A DNA stretch of 64,000 bases from an uncultured Victivallales bacterium (GTDB taxonomy: Bacteria; Verrucomicrobiota; Lentisphaeria; Victivallales; UBA1829), in the NCBI GenBank assembly GCA_934644965.1, contig CAKUDG010000005.1, positions 71,262-135,261 on the forward strand, read 5' to 3'. The position numbers were made by a program, and so were the translations under genes. The notes under the pieces are model-generated. The model was not told the DNA's origin. It was given only the letters and a program-made list of their open reading frames with translations, and did no database searches. The number at the start of each line of letters is the position of its first letter. Within the stretch, counting starts at the first letter, position 1. Below, piece after piece: positions 26,532-35,928 of the stretch.

Positions 26532-28594
26532 TCGTCTTCTTCTCCTCCTCCATCACCAGTTCCGGACTTGTTCCCTCCCGTCCCTTCCCCGGCGGAGCCG
26601 GGTTCGGCAGCCGGGAAGGAAGACGACGAATTCCCGGCACCGGAAAAAAAGCGATTCCGATTCCCCCCCACGCCTGTTGAATTCCATCCGGGAGCGTCCC
26701 AGGGACGCAGATCATAGTCCGGATTTTTCAGAATTTCACGGAAGACGCCGCCGTCGATTCCGCGCAGACGCATGAGTTCCTTCACGTCCGACTCGATTTT
26801 TCCGGCTTCGGGAATCCGCCCCGTCATCCGGTAAAGCCCCGCAAGGCGCAGACGGGGAAGAAGCTGAAGCGGATAGAGCGAGATTTCCCGTTTCATGCAC
26901 AACTCCGCTTTGCCATATTCCCCCATGTTCATGAGAGCGGCGGCGGCATAGGCATTTGTGTGCACGTAGTCGGGAATGACGGTTTTTTCCGCAATCCGGT
27001 CGGCGAAGATCAGAACCGCCCGGTCGTCGCGCCATCCGTTCATCGCCCGCGCCATTGACTGATAGATCACCTGAGGATCGAAAGACGCCAGGCCGGCACG
27101 CCGGTAATATTCCGCCGCGGACGCCTCATCCCCGGATAATGATCTGACCTGGCGTCCGCGGAACAAAAGCACTTCCGTCCAGGCCGTGCGGCATACCGAG
27201 AACAGAGCCAGCCCGAGAATCACCCCCCCGCAGAGGAGGAACAGAATCCGAAGGACACGTCCCCCGTTTCTCAAAACCACCCCCCCCGCGGAAGATTCCG
27301 GATCATCCGGGAGCGGATTTCCCGGCGCGGCGGACGCTCCTCTCCGCCAGGGAAGCTTCCATGCGCAATCCCAGGCGATTCCGAGAAAAATCAGAGCAAG
27401 CGCATTGGTCGGAGTCCTTTCCAGAATCAGGTCGAAAAGCGAATGCGTCAGCAGCAGGACAAGTGCGAAGAGGCACATTCTGCGCAGCGGAGAGGGGTCT
27501 TCATCATATTTCCGGATCCACCGGATCAGCGGAAACAGCAGAAGGAAGCTCCAGGCCGCCAGACCTGCCAGACCGAAACCCGCCGCCATGTACAGCAGAT
27601 GATTGTGCGGATGATCCGTTCTCACAGCGCAGTGAGGGTGGAAGAAATAGCTCAGCGGACGCCAGGAGGAGGCATATTCCTGTTCAAAGGCAAACGTACC
27701 ATGCCCGAAGACAGGCTTTGCAAGGATCATGTCGAGCGTTGCCAGGCCGATAATCCCCCGTTCGCTTTCCGCCGCAACGGCGGCCAGACGTCCGGGGCAG
27801 AAGAGCACGCCGCCTGCAATCACAAGGGCCAGAAGAATGCCCGTGACGCAGAAGCCTGTCCGCCTCCATTTTCCCTTCAGGAGCAGGAGTCCCCCGAGCA
27901 GAGCCGTCACCATCAACGCCGCGAGGTTTCCCCTGGAGGCAATTTCAAGAAGCATCCAGAGCGAAATCACAATCACCGGAGACGCCCCTGCGGCGGCCCA
28001 TCGCTGCGGCAGTCCCCCTTTTTTTCTCAGCAGGAGATAGATAGCGTAATACGCGAAAGGCGCCGTCGCCGCGATCAGCGCCGCATTCCAGTTCCGGTTT
28101 CCCGGGACACCTGCGAATTCCCCCACCCGGAGCCTCAGCAGAATTCCGAACAGAAGATTCCAGATCCAGAATCCACCCAGATACCACGGCAGCAGACTCA
28201 AAAAGCGCTCCGCATACACAAACGCCAGCAGCGGAAGAGTCAGATAGATCAAGCCCGATCCGAACTGTTCATACGAAGCATTCGGCGCCATGACGAAATG
28301 CCAGGCGCCGATCGCAAACAGCAGACCCGATGCCAGAAGCATCGGAGAGGGAAGCACGGAAAGACGCTCCAGCAGAAGACGGGGACGCAGACAAAGAAGC
28401 CCGGCACAGACAAGTCCAAGCGTTTCCGGCGTGAAACATCGAAAGTTCCATGCCGTCTGGAAGATCAGAAAGCCCGGATACATCAGACAGATCCCGAGCA
28501 GTGTCAATGCCGGAATCAGCCAGTCTGCGGTCGCCGTGCCGCCGTTTTTCCGCTGTTCGTGTTCTCCGATCCGTTCCGGAAAAGAATCCGTCAT
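26528..28594 (-). CDS. O-antigen ligase-family protein with C-terminal helical repeat domain
   Basis: 688 residues. About twelve membrane helices, with the conserved periplasmic 'HPHNHLLYMAAGFGLAG' segment of O-antigen ligase (PF04932) near residue 340. The last 230 residues form a soluble domain with repeated helical pairs ('AEYYRRAGLASFDPQVIY' and similar), like TPRs, and the end is Gly/Ser/Glu-rich. Such proteins join glycan to lipid A-core or to other acceptors, or polymerise it, in the periplasm. It overlaps the GT39-like gene by four bases, so the two proteins probably act on the same glycan. No other polysaccharide genes are in sight. Confidence 0.87.
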   Translation of the reverse strand: MTDSFPERIGEHEQRKNGGTATADWLIPALTLLGICLMYPGFLIFQTAWNFRCFTPETLGLVCAGLLCLRPRLLLERLSVLPSPMLLASGLLFAIGAWHFVMAPNASYEQFGSGLIYLTLPLLAFVYAERFLSLLPWYLGGFWIWNLLFGILLRLRVGEFAGVPGNRNWNAALIAATAPFAYYAIYLLLRKKGGLPQRWAAAGASPVIVISLWMLLEIASRGNLAALMVTALLGGLLLLKGKWRRTGFCVTGILLALVIAGGVLFCPGRLAAVAAESERGIIGLATLDMILAKPVFGHGTFAFEQEYASSWRPLSYFFHPHCAVRTDHPHNHLLYMAAGFGLAGLAAWSFLLLFPLIRWIRKYDEDPSPLRRMCLFALVLLLTHSLFDLILERTPTNALALIFLGIAWDCAWKLPWRRGASAAPGNPLPDDPESSAGGVVLRNGGRVLRILFLLCGGVILGLALFSVCRTAWTEVLLFRGRQVRSLSGDEASAAEYYRRAGLASFDPQVIYQSMARAMNGWRDDRAVLIFADRIAEKTVIPDYVHTNAYAAAALMNMGEYGKAELCMKREISLYPLQLLPRLRLAGLYRMTGRIPEAGKIESDVKELMRLRGIDGGVFREILKNPDYDLRPWDAPGWNSTGVGGNRNRFFSGAGNSSSSFPAAEPGSAGEGTGGNKSGTGDGGGEEDE

Positions 28595-28913
28595 AGAAAA
28601 GTCCGTCCTGACCCGAATGGTGTTTTTTTCCGGGGATTTTACACCCGTTCACTCCGGGACGCAAGCCCGGGAAAAGCTTTTCCGCAAAAAAAGGAGCCTT
28701 TCCCCGCTTCCCGATGCTTCCGCTTCCCGATGCTTCCGCTCCCTTCCGCGAAGCCCCCCCGGAGAAAGTCTCCCGGCATCCTTTTTCACCGAACTCCATG
28801 AAAATTCAAACAGCAAAGAAGAAAAAAACGCTTGCATTTCCCGCTTTCCGGAACTAGCTTCCACCAGATGAGGTCTAACAGAAAATCCAATGAAACTAAG
28901 GAGGAACACGGTG
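28595..28913. other. Divergent intergenic region
   Basis: Between the minus-strand ligase operon and the plus-strand alcohol dehydrogenase. TTGCAT (28832) and TAGCTT (28855) are spaced by 17 bases, a weak promoter candidate for the dehydrogenase. The middle is C/T-rich with repeated GATGCTTCCGCTTCCCG words at 28711-28743. No ORF of note. Confidence 0.45.
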
Positions 28914-30119
28914 ATGAACAGCGAAAACATCTTTGAAGTCAGGGAAATCCGCTGCAAGGTGAACATTTTTTTCGGAGTCGGCGCCATTGCGAAAGTCGAT
29001 GAAATCGCCCGGGAAATGAAAGAGCGGCAGATTCATTCGGTTCTGGTGGTCACCGGCCACGGCTCCTACCGTTCGACAGGAGCATGGGACAGAATCGAAA
29101 CGGCGTTGAAACGGGAGGGAATCGCCTTCCGCCTGTACAACGGAGTCACGCCGAACCCGACCGCGGATCAGGTGGACGAGGCTCTGGCCATCGGAAGGGA
29201 AGTCAATGCGGGAGCGGTCATCGCGATCGGCGGGGGGAGTCCGATTGACGCGGGGAAAGCCGTTGCGGCTCTGCTGGCATATCCGGGAGAAACGGCGCGC
29301 AAGCTCTGCTCATTTGAATTCGCTCCGGAGCGCGCGCTTCCGCTTCTCGCCGTGAATCTGACCCACGGGACGGGAACTGAGGCAGACCGCTTCTCCGTCA
29401 TCACCGTCCCGGAAAAGGAGCACAAGCCCGCCCTGGCCTACGAATGCATGTATCCCACGTGGGCAATCGACGACCCGGCTCTCATGACCGGACTCTCGGA
29501 AAAACAGACCCGTTTCGTCAGCATCGACGCCGTCAATCATGTCATTGAAGCGGCGACCTCCAAAGCGGCCAGTCCCTTCTCCATTCTCCTGGCCCGGGAA
29601 ACCATCCGGCAGGTGGCGCGTTTCCTCCCGGAGGCGCTGAAGGATCCTTCCAGCCTCAGAGCCAGATATTATCTCCTCTACGCCTCCATGATCGCCGGAA
29701 TCGCCTTCGACAACGGGCTGCTGCATTTCACCCACGCTCTGGAACACCCCCTCAGCGCCGTCAATCCGGATCTGACCCATGGAATGGGGCTGGCGATCCT
29801 GCTGCCGGCCGTGGTGAAACAGATCTATCCGGAAAAGGGCGAAGTCCTTGCCGACATTCTTTCCCCGATCGCACCCGGACTCACAGGGAAACCCGGAGAA
29901 GCCCTTTCTGCGGCAAAAGCGGTCGAACGCTGGCTCTTCTCCTGCGGAGCAACGGAAAAACTCGCAGACGGGGGGTTCTCGGAAAACGACATCCCGAAAC
30001 TCGCGGAACTCACACTTTCCACCCCATCGCTTTCCACCCTGCTGGACATGGCTCCGGTCGAATCCAGCAGGGAAATCGTCGAGGCCATCTACCGGGATTC
30101 GTTCCGTCCGATGGAATGA
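28914..30119 (+). CDS. Iron-containing alcohol dehydrogenase
   Basis: 401 residues; ATG at 28914 is nine bases behind AAGGAGG (a GTG at 28911 is also usable). Family III alcohol dehydrogenase: the GGGSPIDAGKA nucleotide motif near residue 100, and the metal ligands in 'SIDAVNHVIEA', 'FTHALEHPLS' and 'LTHGMG' (Asp, His, His, His). It would interconvert an alcohol and an aldehyde with NAD(P). It stands alone, between a divergent promoter and a two-component pair; the latter has a promoter of its own. The substrate cannot be told from sequence. Confidence 0.92.
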   Translation: MNSENIFEVREIRCKVNIFFGVGAIAKVDEIAREMKERQIHSVLVVTGHGSYRSTGAWDRIETALKREGIAFRLYNGVTPNPTADQVDEALAIGREVNAGAVIAIGGGSPIDAGKAVAALLAYPGETARKLCSFEFAPERALPLLAVNLTHGTGTEADRFSVITVPEKEHKPALAYECMYPTWAIDDPALMTGLSEKQTRFVSIDAVNHVIEAATSKAASPFSILLARETIRQVARFLPEALKDPSSLRARYYLLYASMIAGIAFDNGLLHFTHALEHPLSAVNPDLTHGMGLAILLPAVVKQIYPEKGEVLADILSPIAPGLTGKPGEALSAAKAVERWLFSCGATEKLADGGFSENDIPKLAELTLSTPSLSTLLDMAPVESSREIVEAIYRDSFRPME

Positions 30120-30429
30120 ATAAACGGTCTCCATTTCTCTGTTCCCGCCCCACACTGCGTCCACCCTTCCGCTGTCGGAACACAGCGGGAGGGTGAGCGC
30201 CGAGGCAGAAGGATCCACCGTTTCTTTCTCTCCCTTCCATTCTCCCTTCTTTTTTCCCCCTCACGCACATCCGCGGAGGAAGCCGGGAAACGGAAAAACA
30301 GGTTGAAAAAACACGGACACATGCTACCTTACGCCTCATGACGGAATCCCGGTCCTTCCTTTCTCCACGGACAAACAGGAATCGGGCAGATACATTATTG
30401 CAAACATCAACTCGGAGACGCACCGCCAA
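30120..30429. other. Intergenic region with promoter for the two-component pair
   Basis: C/T-rich sequence after the dehydrogenase, then the promoter described separately at 30303-30330. No ORF supported. A short GCGGGAGGG-type inverted repeat near 30155-30190 (CCGCTGTCGG... / ...CAGCGGGAGGG) may be a terminator, but it has no T run. Confidence 0.45.
30303..30330 (+). promoter_or_regulatory. Candidate promoter of the histidine kinase gene
   Basis: TTGAAA at 30303-30308 and TACCTT at 30325-30330, spaced by 16 bases, the same spacing as the three tRNA promoters in this window. It lies about 100 bases before the kinase start. Confidence 0.5.
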
Positions 30430-31749
30430 ATGCCCGGAAGCAGATTTCAGGAACGGATCATCCCGAAGATCGACACGCTTGATCCGCAGTCCATGCAGTC
30501 GGTCATTCAGCATCTGGCCAGGGAACGCGGCTTCCTTGAAAACATTTTCAACACCGTGCACGAGGCCGTTCTGGTCATCGACAGCACCCTGCGCATTCTG
30601 TATCACAACGCCGCGGCCAAGGAAATGCTCGGTCTTCCGGACGAGCTTTCACGCCTCAAGATCTCCAAAATTCTAAAGGGGATCAACTGGGACGCCATGC
30701 TGCCTTCGCCGGGAGAAAACCACAACAGCACAAAACTCATGCGCCAGGAGCTAGAAATTCATTATCCGGCACACAGGATACTCCAGTTCTACGCGGTCCC
30801 GATGGAGCGGAAGACCTCTCTTTACACATTGATTCTAAACGATATAACAGACACACTGAAGAAGGCGGCAAGTACGGCGGAGACGGAACGCAGCCAGATG
30901 GTCTCCCTGCTGGCGGCGGGTGTGGCGCATGAAATCGGGAATCCTCTGAACAGCCTCTATCTGCATCTTCAGTTTTTCCAGAGGATGCTCGGGAGCGGAG
31001 AGCTCGACCGGGAGGAAGCGCTTCAGGAAATCACCGAAGCCCGGCGCGAAGTGGAGCGTCTGGACGCCATCATCAACCAGTTTCTCCATGCTCTGAGACC
31101 CGGGAAACCCGATATGCGCATCACGGACCTGAAGGACCTGATCCTCGAATCCCTCAAGTTCATGAGACATGAAATCGACTCCAGAAACATTTCCGTGACT
31201 CTCGAATGTGCAGAGGACGGAACAAGGATCATGGGCGATGCAGGACAACTGAAACAGGCGTTCTACAATCTGGTCAAAAACGCCCTTCAGTCCATGCGCC
31301 ACGGAGGACATCTCGGCATCGCGTGCAGAACAGATGACGATTTCGTCAGCTTAAGCATCTCCGACGACGGCTGCGGAGTCCGGAAGGAAGATCTTCCCCG
31401 GATTTTCAAACCGTATTTCACCACCAAAGGCAGCGGAGGAACGGGCCTCGGACTGATGATCGTCGACCGGATCGTGCGGGAACACGGGGCCAGCCTCTCC
31501 GTGGACAGCACGGAGGGCAAAGGCACGACCTTCACAATCAGCTTCCCGCGTCATGAAAGGACCGTCAGAATCCTTCCTCCGCCGGAGGAAGAAGCCGCTC
31601 CGGCTCCCCGTTCCGCCCTTCCGTCGGGGAACGGCTCCATGCGGGGGAAGGAAGCGGCGGAAAAGCCTGCGGGAATGCCGCAGGAAACACCCGGGAACAC
31701 TCCCGGAAAACAGGGTGAGACGACGTTCATGGGAGAAGAAAGAAAATGA
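30430..31749 (+). CDS. NtrB-like PAS-containing sensor histidine kinase
   Basis: 439 residues without membrane helices, so cytoplasmic. A PAS domain (about 30-130, 'VLVIDSTLRILYHNAAAKE') is followed by a HisKA box with His167 in 'VAHEIGNPLNS', then an ATPase domain with NLVKNALQSM, DDGCGV and 'TTKGSGGTGLGLMIV'. The C-terminal 70 residues are Pro/Gly/Glu-rich and disordered. Its ATG-to-stop ends four bases into the next gene (ATGA overlap), so it is made with the NtrC-like regulator. It should sense a soluble or metabolic signal. No target is apparent. Confidence 0.93.
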   Translation: MPGSRFQERIIPKIDTLDPQSMQSVIQHLARERGFLENIFNTVHEAVLVIDSTLRILYHNAAAKEMLGLPDELSRLKISKILKGINWDAMLPSPGENHNSTKLMRQELEIHYPAHRILQFYAVPMERKTSLYTLILNDITDTLKKAASTAETERSQMVSLLAAGVAHEIGNPLNSLYLHLQFFQRMLGSGELDREEALQEITEARREVERLDAIINQFLHALRPGKPDMRITDLKDLILESLKFMRHEIDSRNISVTLECAEDGTRIMGDAGQLKQAFYNLVKNALQSMRHGGHLGIACRTDDDFVSLSISDDGCGVRKEDLPRIFKPYFTTKGSGGTGLGLMIVDRIVREHGASLSVDSTEGKGTTFTISFPRHERTVRILPPPEEEAAPAPRSALPSGNGSMRGKEAAEKPAGMPQETPGNTPGKQGETTFMGEERK

Positions 31750-33128
31750 ACAGAAAAGAGAAGCGCCCCTCCATTCTGATCGTCGACGACGAACGGGGAA
31801 CACGCGAGGTGCTGGCGAAATTTCTCCGTGCGAATTACGACGTCACGCTCGCCGAAGACGGACAGGTCGGCCTGAATCTGCTCGAGCGCAATCATTACGA
31901 CCTCGTTCTCACCGACATCCGGATGCCCGGAGCCGGCGGTTTCTCCATTCTCGAAAAAACTCTGAAACTGGAAAATCCCCCACCCTGTATTCTCTTCACG
32001 GCATACGGGTCCATCGAAACGGCCGTAGACGCAATGAAACAGGGAGCCTTCGATTTCGTCACGAAGCCCGTGAATTTCGATCAGCTGGAGATTCTGATCG
32101 CGCGCGCCCTGGAATCACGCCGCATCCGCCAGGAAAACCGGGAGCTGAAACAGAGACTGGAAGATAAATTCGGTCTGAAAGGCATCATCGGGAATTCATC
32201 GGCCATGCAGAAAGTCATTGAGACGGTCCGCCAGGTGGCGCCGACGCGTTCAACCGTCCTGATCACAGGGGAAAGCGGAACGGGCAAGGAACTGATCGCA
32301 CAGGCCATTCACCAGCTCAGCGGAAGAAGCGGGCGTTTTGTCGCCGTCCACTGCGCCGCGCTGCCGGAATCCCTGCTTGAAAGCGAACTTTTCGGGCATG
32401 AAAAAGGCGCCTTCACAGGCGCATCGGAACAGAGAAGAGGACGCTTTGAACTCGCAGACGGCGGAACGCTCTTTCTGGATGAAATCGGTGAAATCTCCCA
32501 GCAGATTCAGGTGAAACTGCTCCGGGTGCTGGAGACACGGTCCTTTGAACGTCTCGGGGGGACAGAAACACTCAGCACCGATGCGCGCGTCGTGACGGCG
32601 ACCAACAGGGATCTGGAAGCCATGGTCGCGGAAGGGAGTTTCCGGGAGGATCTGTTTTACCGTCTGGACGTCGTCCGGATTCACCTGCCCCCGCTCCGAG
32701 AACGGACGGAGGACATCCCTCCCCTCGTCAAACATTTCATTGACCTCTTCGCACGGGAAAACGGAAAGGAAGCTCCCGCCATCTCGGAAGATGCCATGTC
32801 CGCCCTCTGTTCCTATGCCTGGCACGGGAATATCCGCGAACTCAAAAACTGTGTCGAAAGAATGATCGTCCTCTGCAGGAATCAGGAAATCGGCATCGAA
32901 AATGTGCCGCTCAACATCCGGGAAAATCTGCATCCGGGCATAGCCAGGAAACCGTCCTCCTTCCCGGGAGCGGAGCAGTCATCCGGCTGCGACCTCGAAA
33001 CCAATGAAAAAATCCTGATCGAACGCGCACTCGGAGAATGCGGCGGAAACCGGACCAGGGCCGCAGAAAAACTCGGAATCAGCAGACGCACTCTCCAGCG
33101 CAAACTCAAGCTGTTTCATCTTGAATAA
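31746..33128 (+). CDS. NtrC-family sigma-54 response regulator
   Basis: 460 residues; GGAG lies ten bases before the ATG. A receiver with Asp57 in 'LTDIRMPG' and a KPVNF segment; an AAA+ domain with Walker A GESGTGKE (about 175), GAFTGA (about 221), which contacts sigma-54, LFLDEIGE and the R-finger region 'FREDLFYRLDV'; and a Fis-type helix-turn-helix at the end ('RTRAAEKLGISRRTLQRKL'). It activates sigma-54 promoters when phosphorylated by its partner kinase. I did not find a clear TGGCAC-N5-TTGC promoter in this window, so its targets probably lie elsewhere. Confidence 0.95.
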   Translation: MNRKEKRPSILIVDDERGTREVLAKFLRANYDVTLAEDGQVGLNLLERNHYDLVLTDIRMPGAGGFSILEKTLKLENPPPCILFTAYGSIETAVDAMKQGAFDFVTKPVNFDQLEILIARALESRRIRQENRELKQRLEDKFGLKGIIGNSSAMQKVIETVRQVAPTRSTVLITGESGTGKELIAQAIHQLSGRSGRFVAVHCAALPESLLESELFGHEKGAFTGASEQRRGRFELADGGTLFLDEIGEISQQIQVKLLRVLETRSFERLGGTETLSTDARVVTATNRDLEAMVAEGSFREDLFYRLDVVRIHLPPLRERTEDIPPLVKHFIDLFARENGKEAPAISEDAMSALCSYAWHGNIRELKNCVERMIVLCRNQEIGIENVPLNIRENLHPGIARKPSSFPGAEQSSGCDLETNEKILIERALGECGGNRTRAAEKLGISRRTLQRKLKLFHLE

Positions 33129-33264
33129 TAATCCTTCCCCTCCCTGATCTCTCGTGGGGATACGGAAGAACAGGGAAACGCCGGAAGCAGAAATCTCATG
33201 GCAAGGACATGAATGCGTTGAATTCTAAAAAAAACCTCCAGAAAAGGAAAAGGAGTCTGCACGC

Positions 33265-33771
33265 ATGAAAAACTGCATCTTCTGCAAAATCATCGCCGGC
33301 GAAATTCCGGCTCTGAAAATCTATGAGGACGAACTGGTGCTCGCCTTCATGGATATTGCCCCGATCAATTTCGGTCACGTCCTCGTGATCCCGAAAGAAC
33401 ATCACACCAGCACGGCAACCATCCCGGAAAAAACGGCAGGAAGGATTTTCCTGGCCGCTTCCCGTATCGGCGTGGCCATGCGCAGGGCTCTGGATGCGGA
33501 CGGATTCAATCTGCATCTCTCGGACGGAACCGTGGCGGGACAAGTCGTCATGCACGCCCATCTCCATGTCGTCCCCCGCTGGACCGACGACGGATTCCAC
33601 TGGAACTGGCGCCAGCTCAAATATGAATCCGACTCCGCCAAAACCGAACTCCAGGAAAAACTCCGCTCCGCCTTCAAGCTCGAACGCGATCCCTCCGAAA
33701 GCACCGGAGAAGATGAAAATCCGGCGGAAAATGGGACTTCTCCCCTGCACACGGGAAATCACGGGTCCTGA
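33265..33771 (+). CDS. HIT-family protein (histidine triad hydrolase)
   Basis: 168 residues; AAGGAG nine bases before the ATG. Starts 'NCIFCKIIAGEIPALKIYE', typical of HIT proteins with a zinc or CxxC-like first segment, and has the triad 'MHAHLHVVPR' near residue 95. It would hydrolyse a nucleoside phosphoramidate or dinucleotide. It carries about 40 extra, charged residues at the C-terminus. The neighbouring two-component pair is on the same strand but 137 bases away. Confidence 0.92.
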   Translation: MKNCIFCKIIAGEIPALKIYEDELVLAFMDIAPINFGHVLVIPKEHHTSTATIPEKTAGRIFLAASRIGVAMRRALDADGFNLHLSDGTVAGQVVMHAHLHVVPRWTDDGFHWNWRQLKYESDSAKTELQEKLRSAFKLERDPSESTGEDENPAENGTSPLHTGNHGS

Positions 33772-34084
33772 TCTCCACAGCTCTCCACCTCTCTTCACCG
33801 GAACAGCGGAAATCCACACGGAAAAGCAATCCTTCAGGCGCTTGATCTCCGCACTCCTTTCTCTGCTGAAGCCGCGCGGGGAAAGTTCTTCCTGTGAAGC
33901 CGTATCAAGAGCCGCTGTACCTGAAAAAAGCACCTGAAAAAAAGCACAGCCGGAAGCCGCAGCTGAAGCCGCAGCGGAAACCTTGCGGGGAAATCAGCTG
34001 CGAAAACGGAGGAGACAGGAGCACAGGGAGAAAAGAAGGAAAAAAGAAAAGAAGGAAAAGGGAGGGGAAAACACTTCTTCCGGT
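33772..34084. other. Intergenic region between convergent genes
   Basis: Between HIT (plus) and cls (minus). Purine-rich on the plus strand, with repeated CTGAAGCCGCAG-like words around 33950-33980 and a Lys-rich reading frame in two registers. No ribosome site or recognised protein; I see no clear terminator. Confidence 0.4.
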
Positions 34085-35587
34085 TCAAAGAACGGGAGTA
34101 AAAAGAGCGCACAGGCTCTCAAGAAGGCGTGTAAAAAATCCTCTGGAACGGATTTCCTCAAAAAGGATCTCACGGGACTGGGCGAATTCATGACGGAACT
34201 GATCATGAATGGAGGAGAGGAAATCGCCGCCTGAAACCACGATGTCCAGCTCATAATTCAAACGGAAGCTCCGGACATCGCAGTTGCTGGAACCGAAGAG
34301 GGTCCATTCTCCGTCGACGAGCATGGCTTTGGCATGGGAGAAATTTCCATGGCGTTCAAAAATGCGGACTCCATCGGAGAGAAGCGACTCATACAGACTC
34401 CGCCCGGCCATTTTCATGTACCAGTGATTGTTTTTCTCCGGAAGCAGGATCCGGACATCCACCCCCCGTTGCGCGGCAATGCGGAGCGCCTTTGAAAAAG
34501 CGTGGTCCGGGACAAAATAAGGTGTGTTGATCCAGATGTAGCGTTTTGCAGTGGCCGTGGCGGTGAAAAAGGCTTTTTCAGTCCCCTGATAGCAGTGCCC
34601 GTGGCCGGAGGCAATCACCCGGACAAGATCGTTCCCGCTGGAGACGGGAGGAGGAAAGGCATCCTTGTTCAGCACATTGTCCGGAGCAAGATTCGCCGCA
34701 TAGCACCAGTCCCGCAGGAAACTTCTCTGCAGCATGCCGACGGCCGGACCGCGCACACGGCAGTGCAGATCGTGAATCGCAGGGGCGCGCCGGTTGATCA
34801 GGCGGAAATTGTCCGCACTGATATTGATTCCCCCGAGGAAAGCCGTCTCTCCATCCGTCACGAGGAGCTTTCTGTGGTTCCGCAGCTGTATTTTCCAGGG
34901 GGCGAAAAGATTGGAATGGACAAAGGCGCGGATCTGCATGCGGGAGTTTCTGCGGGAATAGCGGTGAAAGAAATGGGAAAGGATCGCGCTGAAACTGCCG
35001 AAACTGTCGTAAATGACCTTGACTTCCACACCATGACGCGCCTTTTTCTCCAAAGCGTCAAAAATCATTTTTCCAACGGAATCGTTCGCGATGATGAAAC
35101 TCTGAAGATGAATGGACTTCTTCGCTTTCCGGATCGCGTCAATCATCATGGGATAAGCCGCATCCCCGTCCCGCAGGAGCTCGACGCTGTTTCCGAGAAG
35201 CGGAGGCGAATCCGGGAAAACCCTGTCCAGCATCACCCGGAAACTGATATTGCGGACACTCTCCTCTTTTTCCGGAGCGACAAATCCGGAAAGAGCCGCA
35301 TTGTATTCTGCGAAAAATCTGCGGGCGGAATCGCTCCCGGGTTCCTCAAATTCATTTCTTGCCTTTTCCAGTCTGCTCCCGAGCGAATTTCTGCGGCTCA
35401 GCCCCGCGAAGAGATACAGAATCACCCCCAGGACCGGAAACGCCGCCACCAGAATCAGCCAGAGGGACGCCCGTTCGGAATCATCCCGCATGTTCAGCAG
35501 AATGTGCAGCGCGGCCGCGGCCGCGGCAAGAAGATGCAGTCCGTAAAAAAATGCATACAGCCAGGAATCCGCCATAGCTCCGTTCAT
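34085..35587 (-). CDS. cls: Cardiolipin synthase (PLD family)
   Basis: 500 residues. Two N-terminal membrane helices (about 8-28 and 38-60, with 'LILVAAFPVLGVILYLFAG'), then two phospholipase D domains. Both HxKx4D motifs are intact: 'HRKLLVTDGETAFLGG' near residue 240 and 'HAKAMLVDGEWTLFGSSN' near 420. It joins two phosphatidylglycerols, or PG and PE, into cardiolipin at the inner membrane. Start ATG at 35587 with GGGAG 12 bases upstream; a second ATG four codons later is also possible. Single gene, convergent with the HIT gene. Confidence 0.94.
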   Translation of the reverse strand: MNGAMADSWLYAFFYGLHLLAAAAAALHILLNMRDDSERASLWLILVAAFPVLGVILYLFAGLSRRNSLGSRLEKARNEFEEPGSDSARRFFAEYNAALSGFVAPEKEESVRNISFRVMLDRVFPDSPPLLGNSVELLRDGDAAYPMMIDAIRKAKKSIHLQSFIIANDSVGKMIFDALEKKARHGVEVKVIYDSFGSFSAILSHFFHRYSRRNSRMQIRAFVHSNLFAPWKIQLRNHRKLLVTDGETAFLGGINISADNFRLINRRAPAIHDLHCRVRGPAVGMLQRSFLRDWCYAANLAPDNVLNKDAFPPPVSSGNDLVRVIASGHGHCYQGTEKAFFTATATAKRYIWINTPYFVPDHAFSKALRIAAQRGVDVRILLPEKNNHWYMKMAGRSLYESLLSDGVRIFERHGNFSHAKAMLVDGEWTLFGSSNCDVRSFRLNYELDIVVSGGDFLSSIHDQFRHEFAQSREILFEEIRSRGFFTRLLESLCALFTPVL

Positions 35588-35928
35588 CCGTCGGTTTTTC
35601 TCCCGGCAGAGAAAGAGAGAGAGAAAAAAAGGATCCTCTCTTCACAGCTCTTTCCCGTCCGTCTTTTCCGGGCACAATATAAGCCGCCTCCCAGAAAACG
35701 CAAACTGGAATTCAAAAAACAAAAAATCTTACAGATCTCCAGGGAAAAAACAGTTTTTTTTTCTCCTGAAAGATCACGTCCGAGGGTTGAATTCAGGCGA
35801 AAAACCGTGTAGAATTCTCCCGACATCCGCTTCTGAATACGGATTCGGATGCCCGGGAAAGAAGTCCGGAATCAGAAGAAAGACAAGAGAAGACTATTTG
35901 CATCCGTCAACCTCTATCAGGAGAAAAC
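35588..35928. other. Divergent intergenic region
   Basis: Between cls (minus) and the secreted pair (plus). Contains the plus-strand promoter described at 35787-35815 and A/T-rich sequence around 35730-35770. No gene. Confidence 0.5.
35787..35815 (+). promoter_or_regulatory. Promoter of the secreted-protein pair
   Basis: TTGAAT (35787-35792), 17 bases, then TAGAAT (35810-35815): a good sigma-70-type match. It lies about 110 bases before the ATG at 35929. Confidence 0.65.

Noticed and set aside
28711..28743. Repeated GATGCTTCCGCTTCCCG words upstream of the alcohol dehydrogenase
   Set aside because: Only a short direct repeat in C/T-rich DNA; no array, no pairing and no clear function.
33894..34234. 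Two Lys-rich plus-strand frames between HIT and cls
   Set aside because: They overlap each other and the end of cls, lack ribosome sites, and reflect the purine-rich strand.
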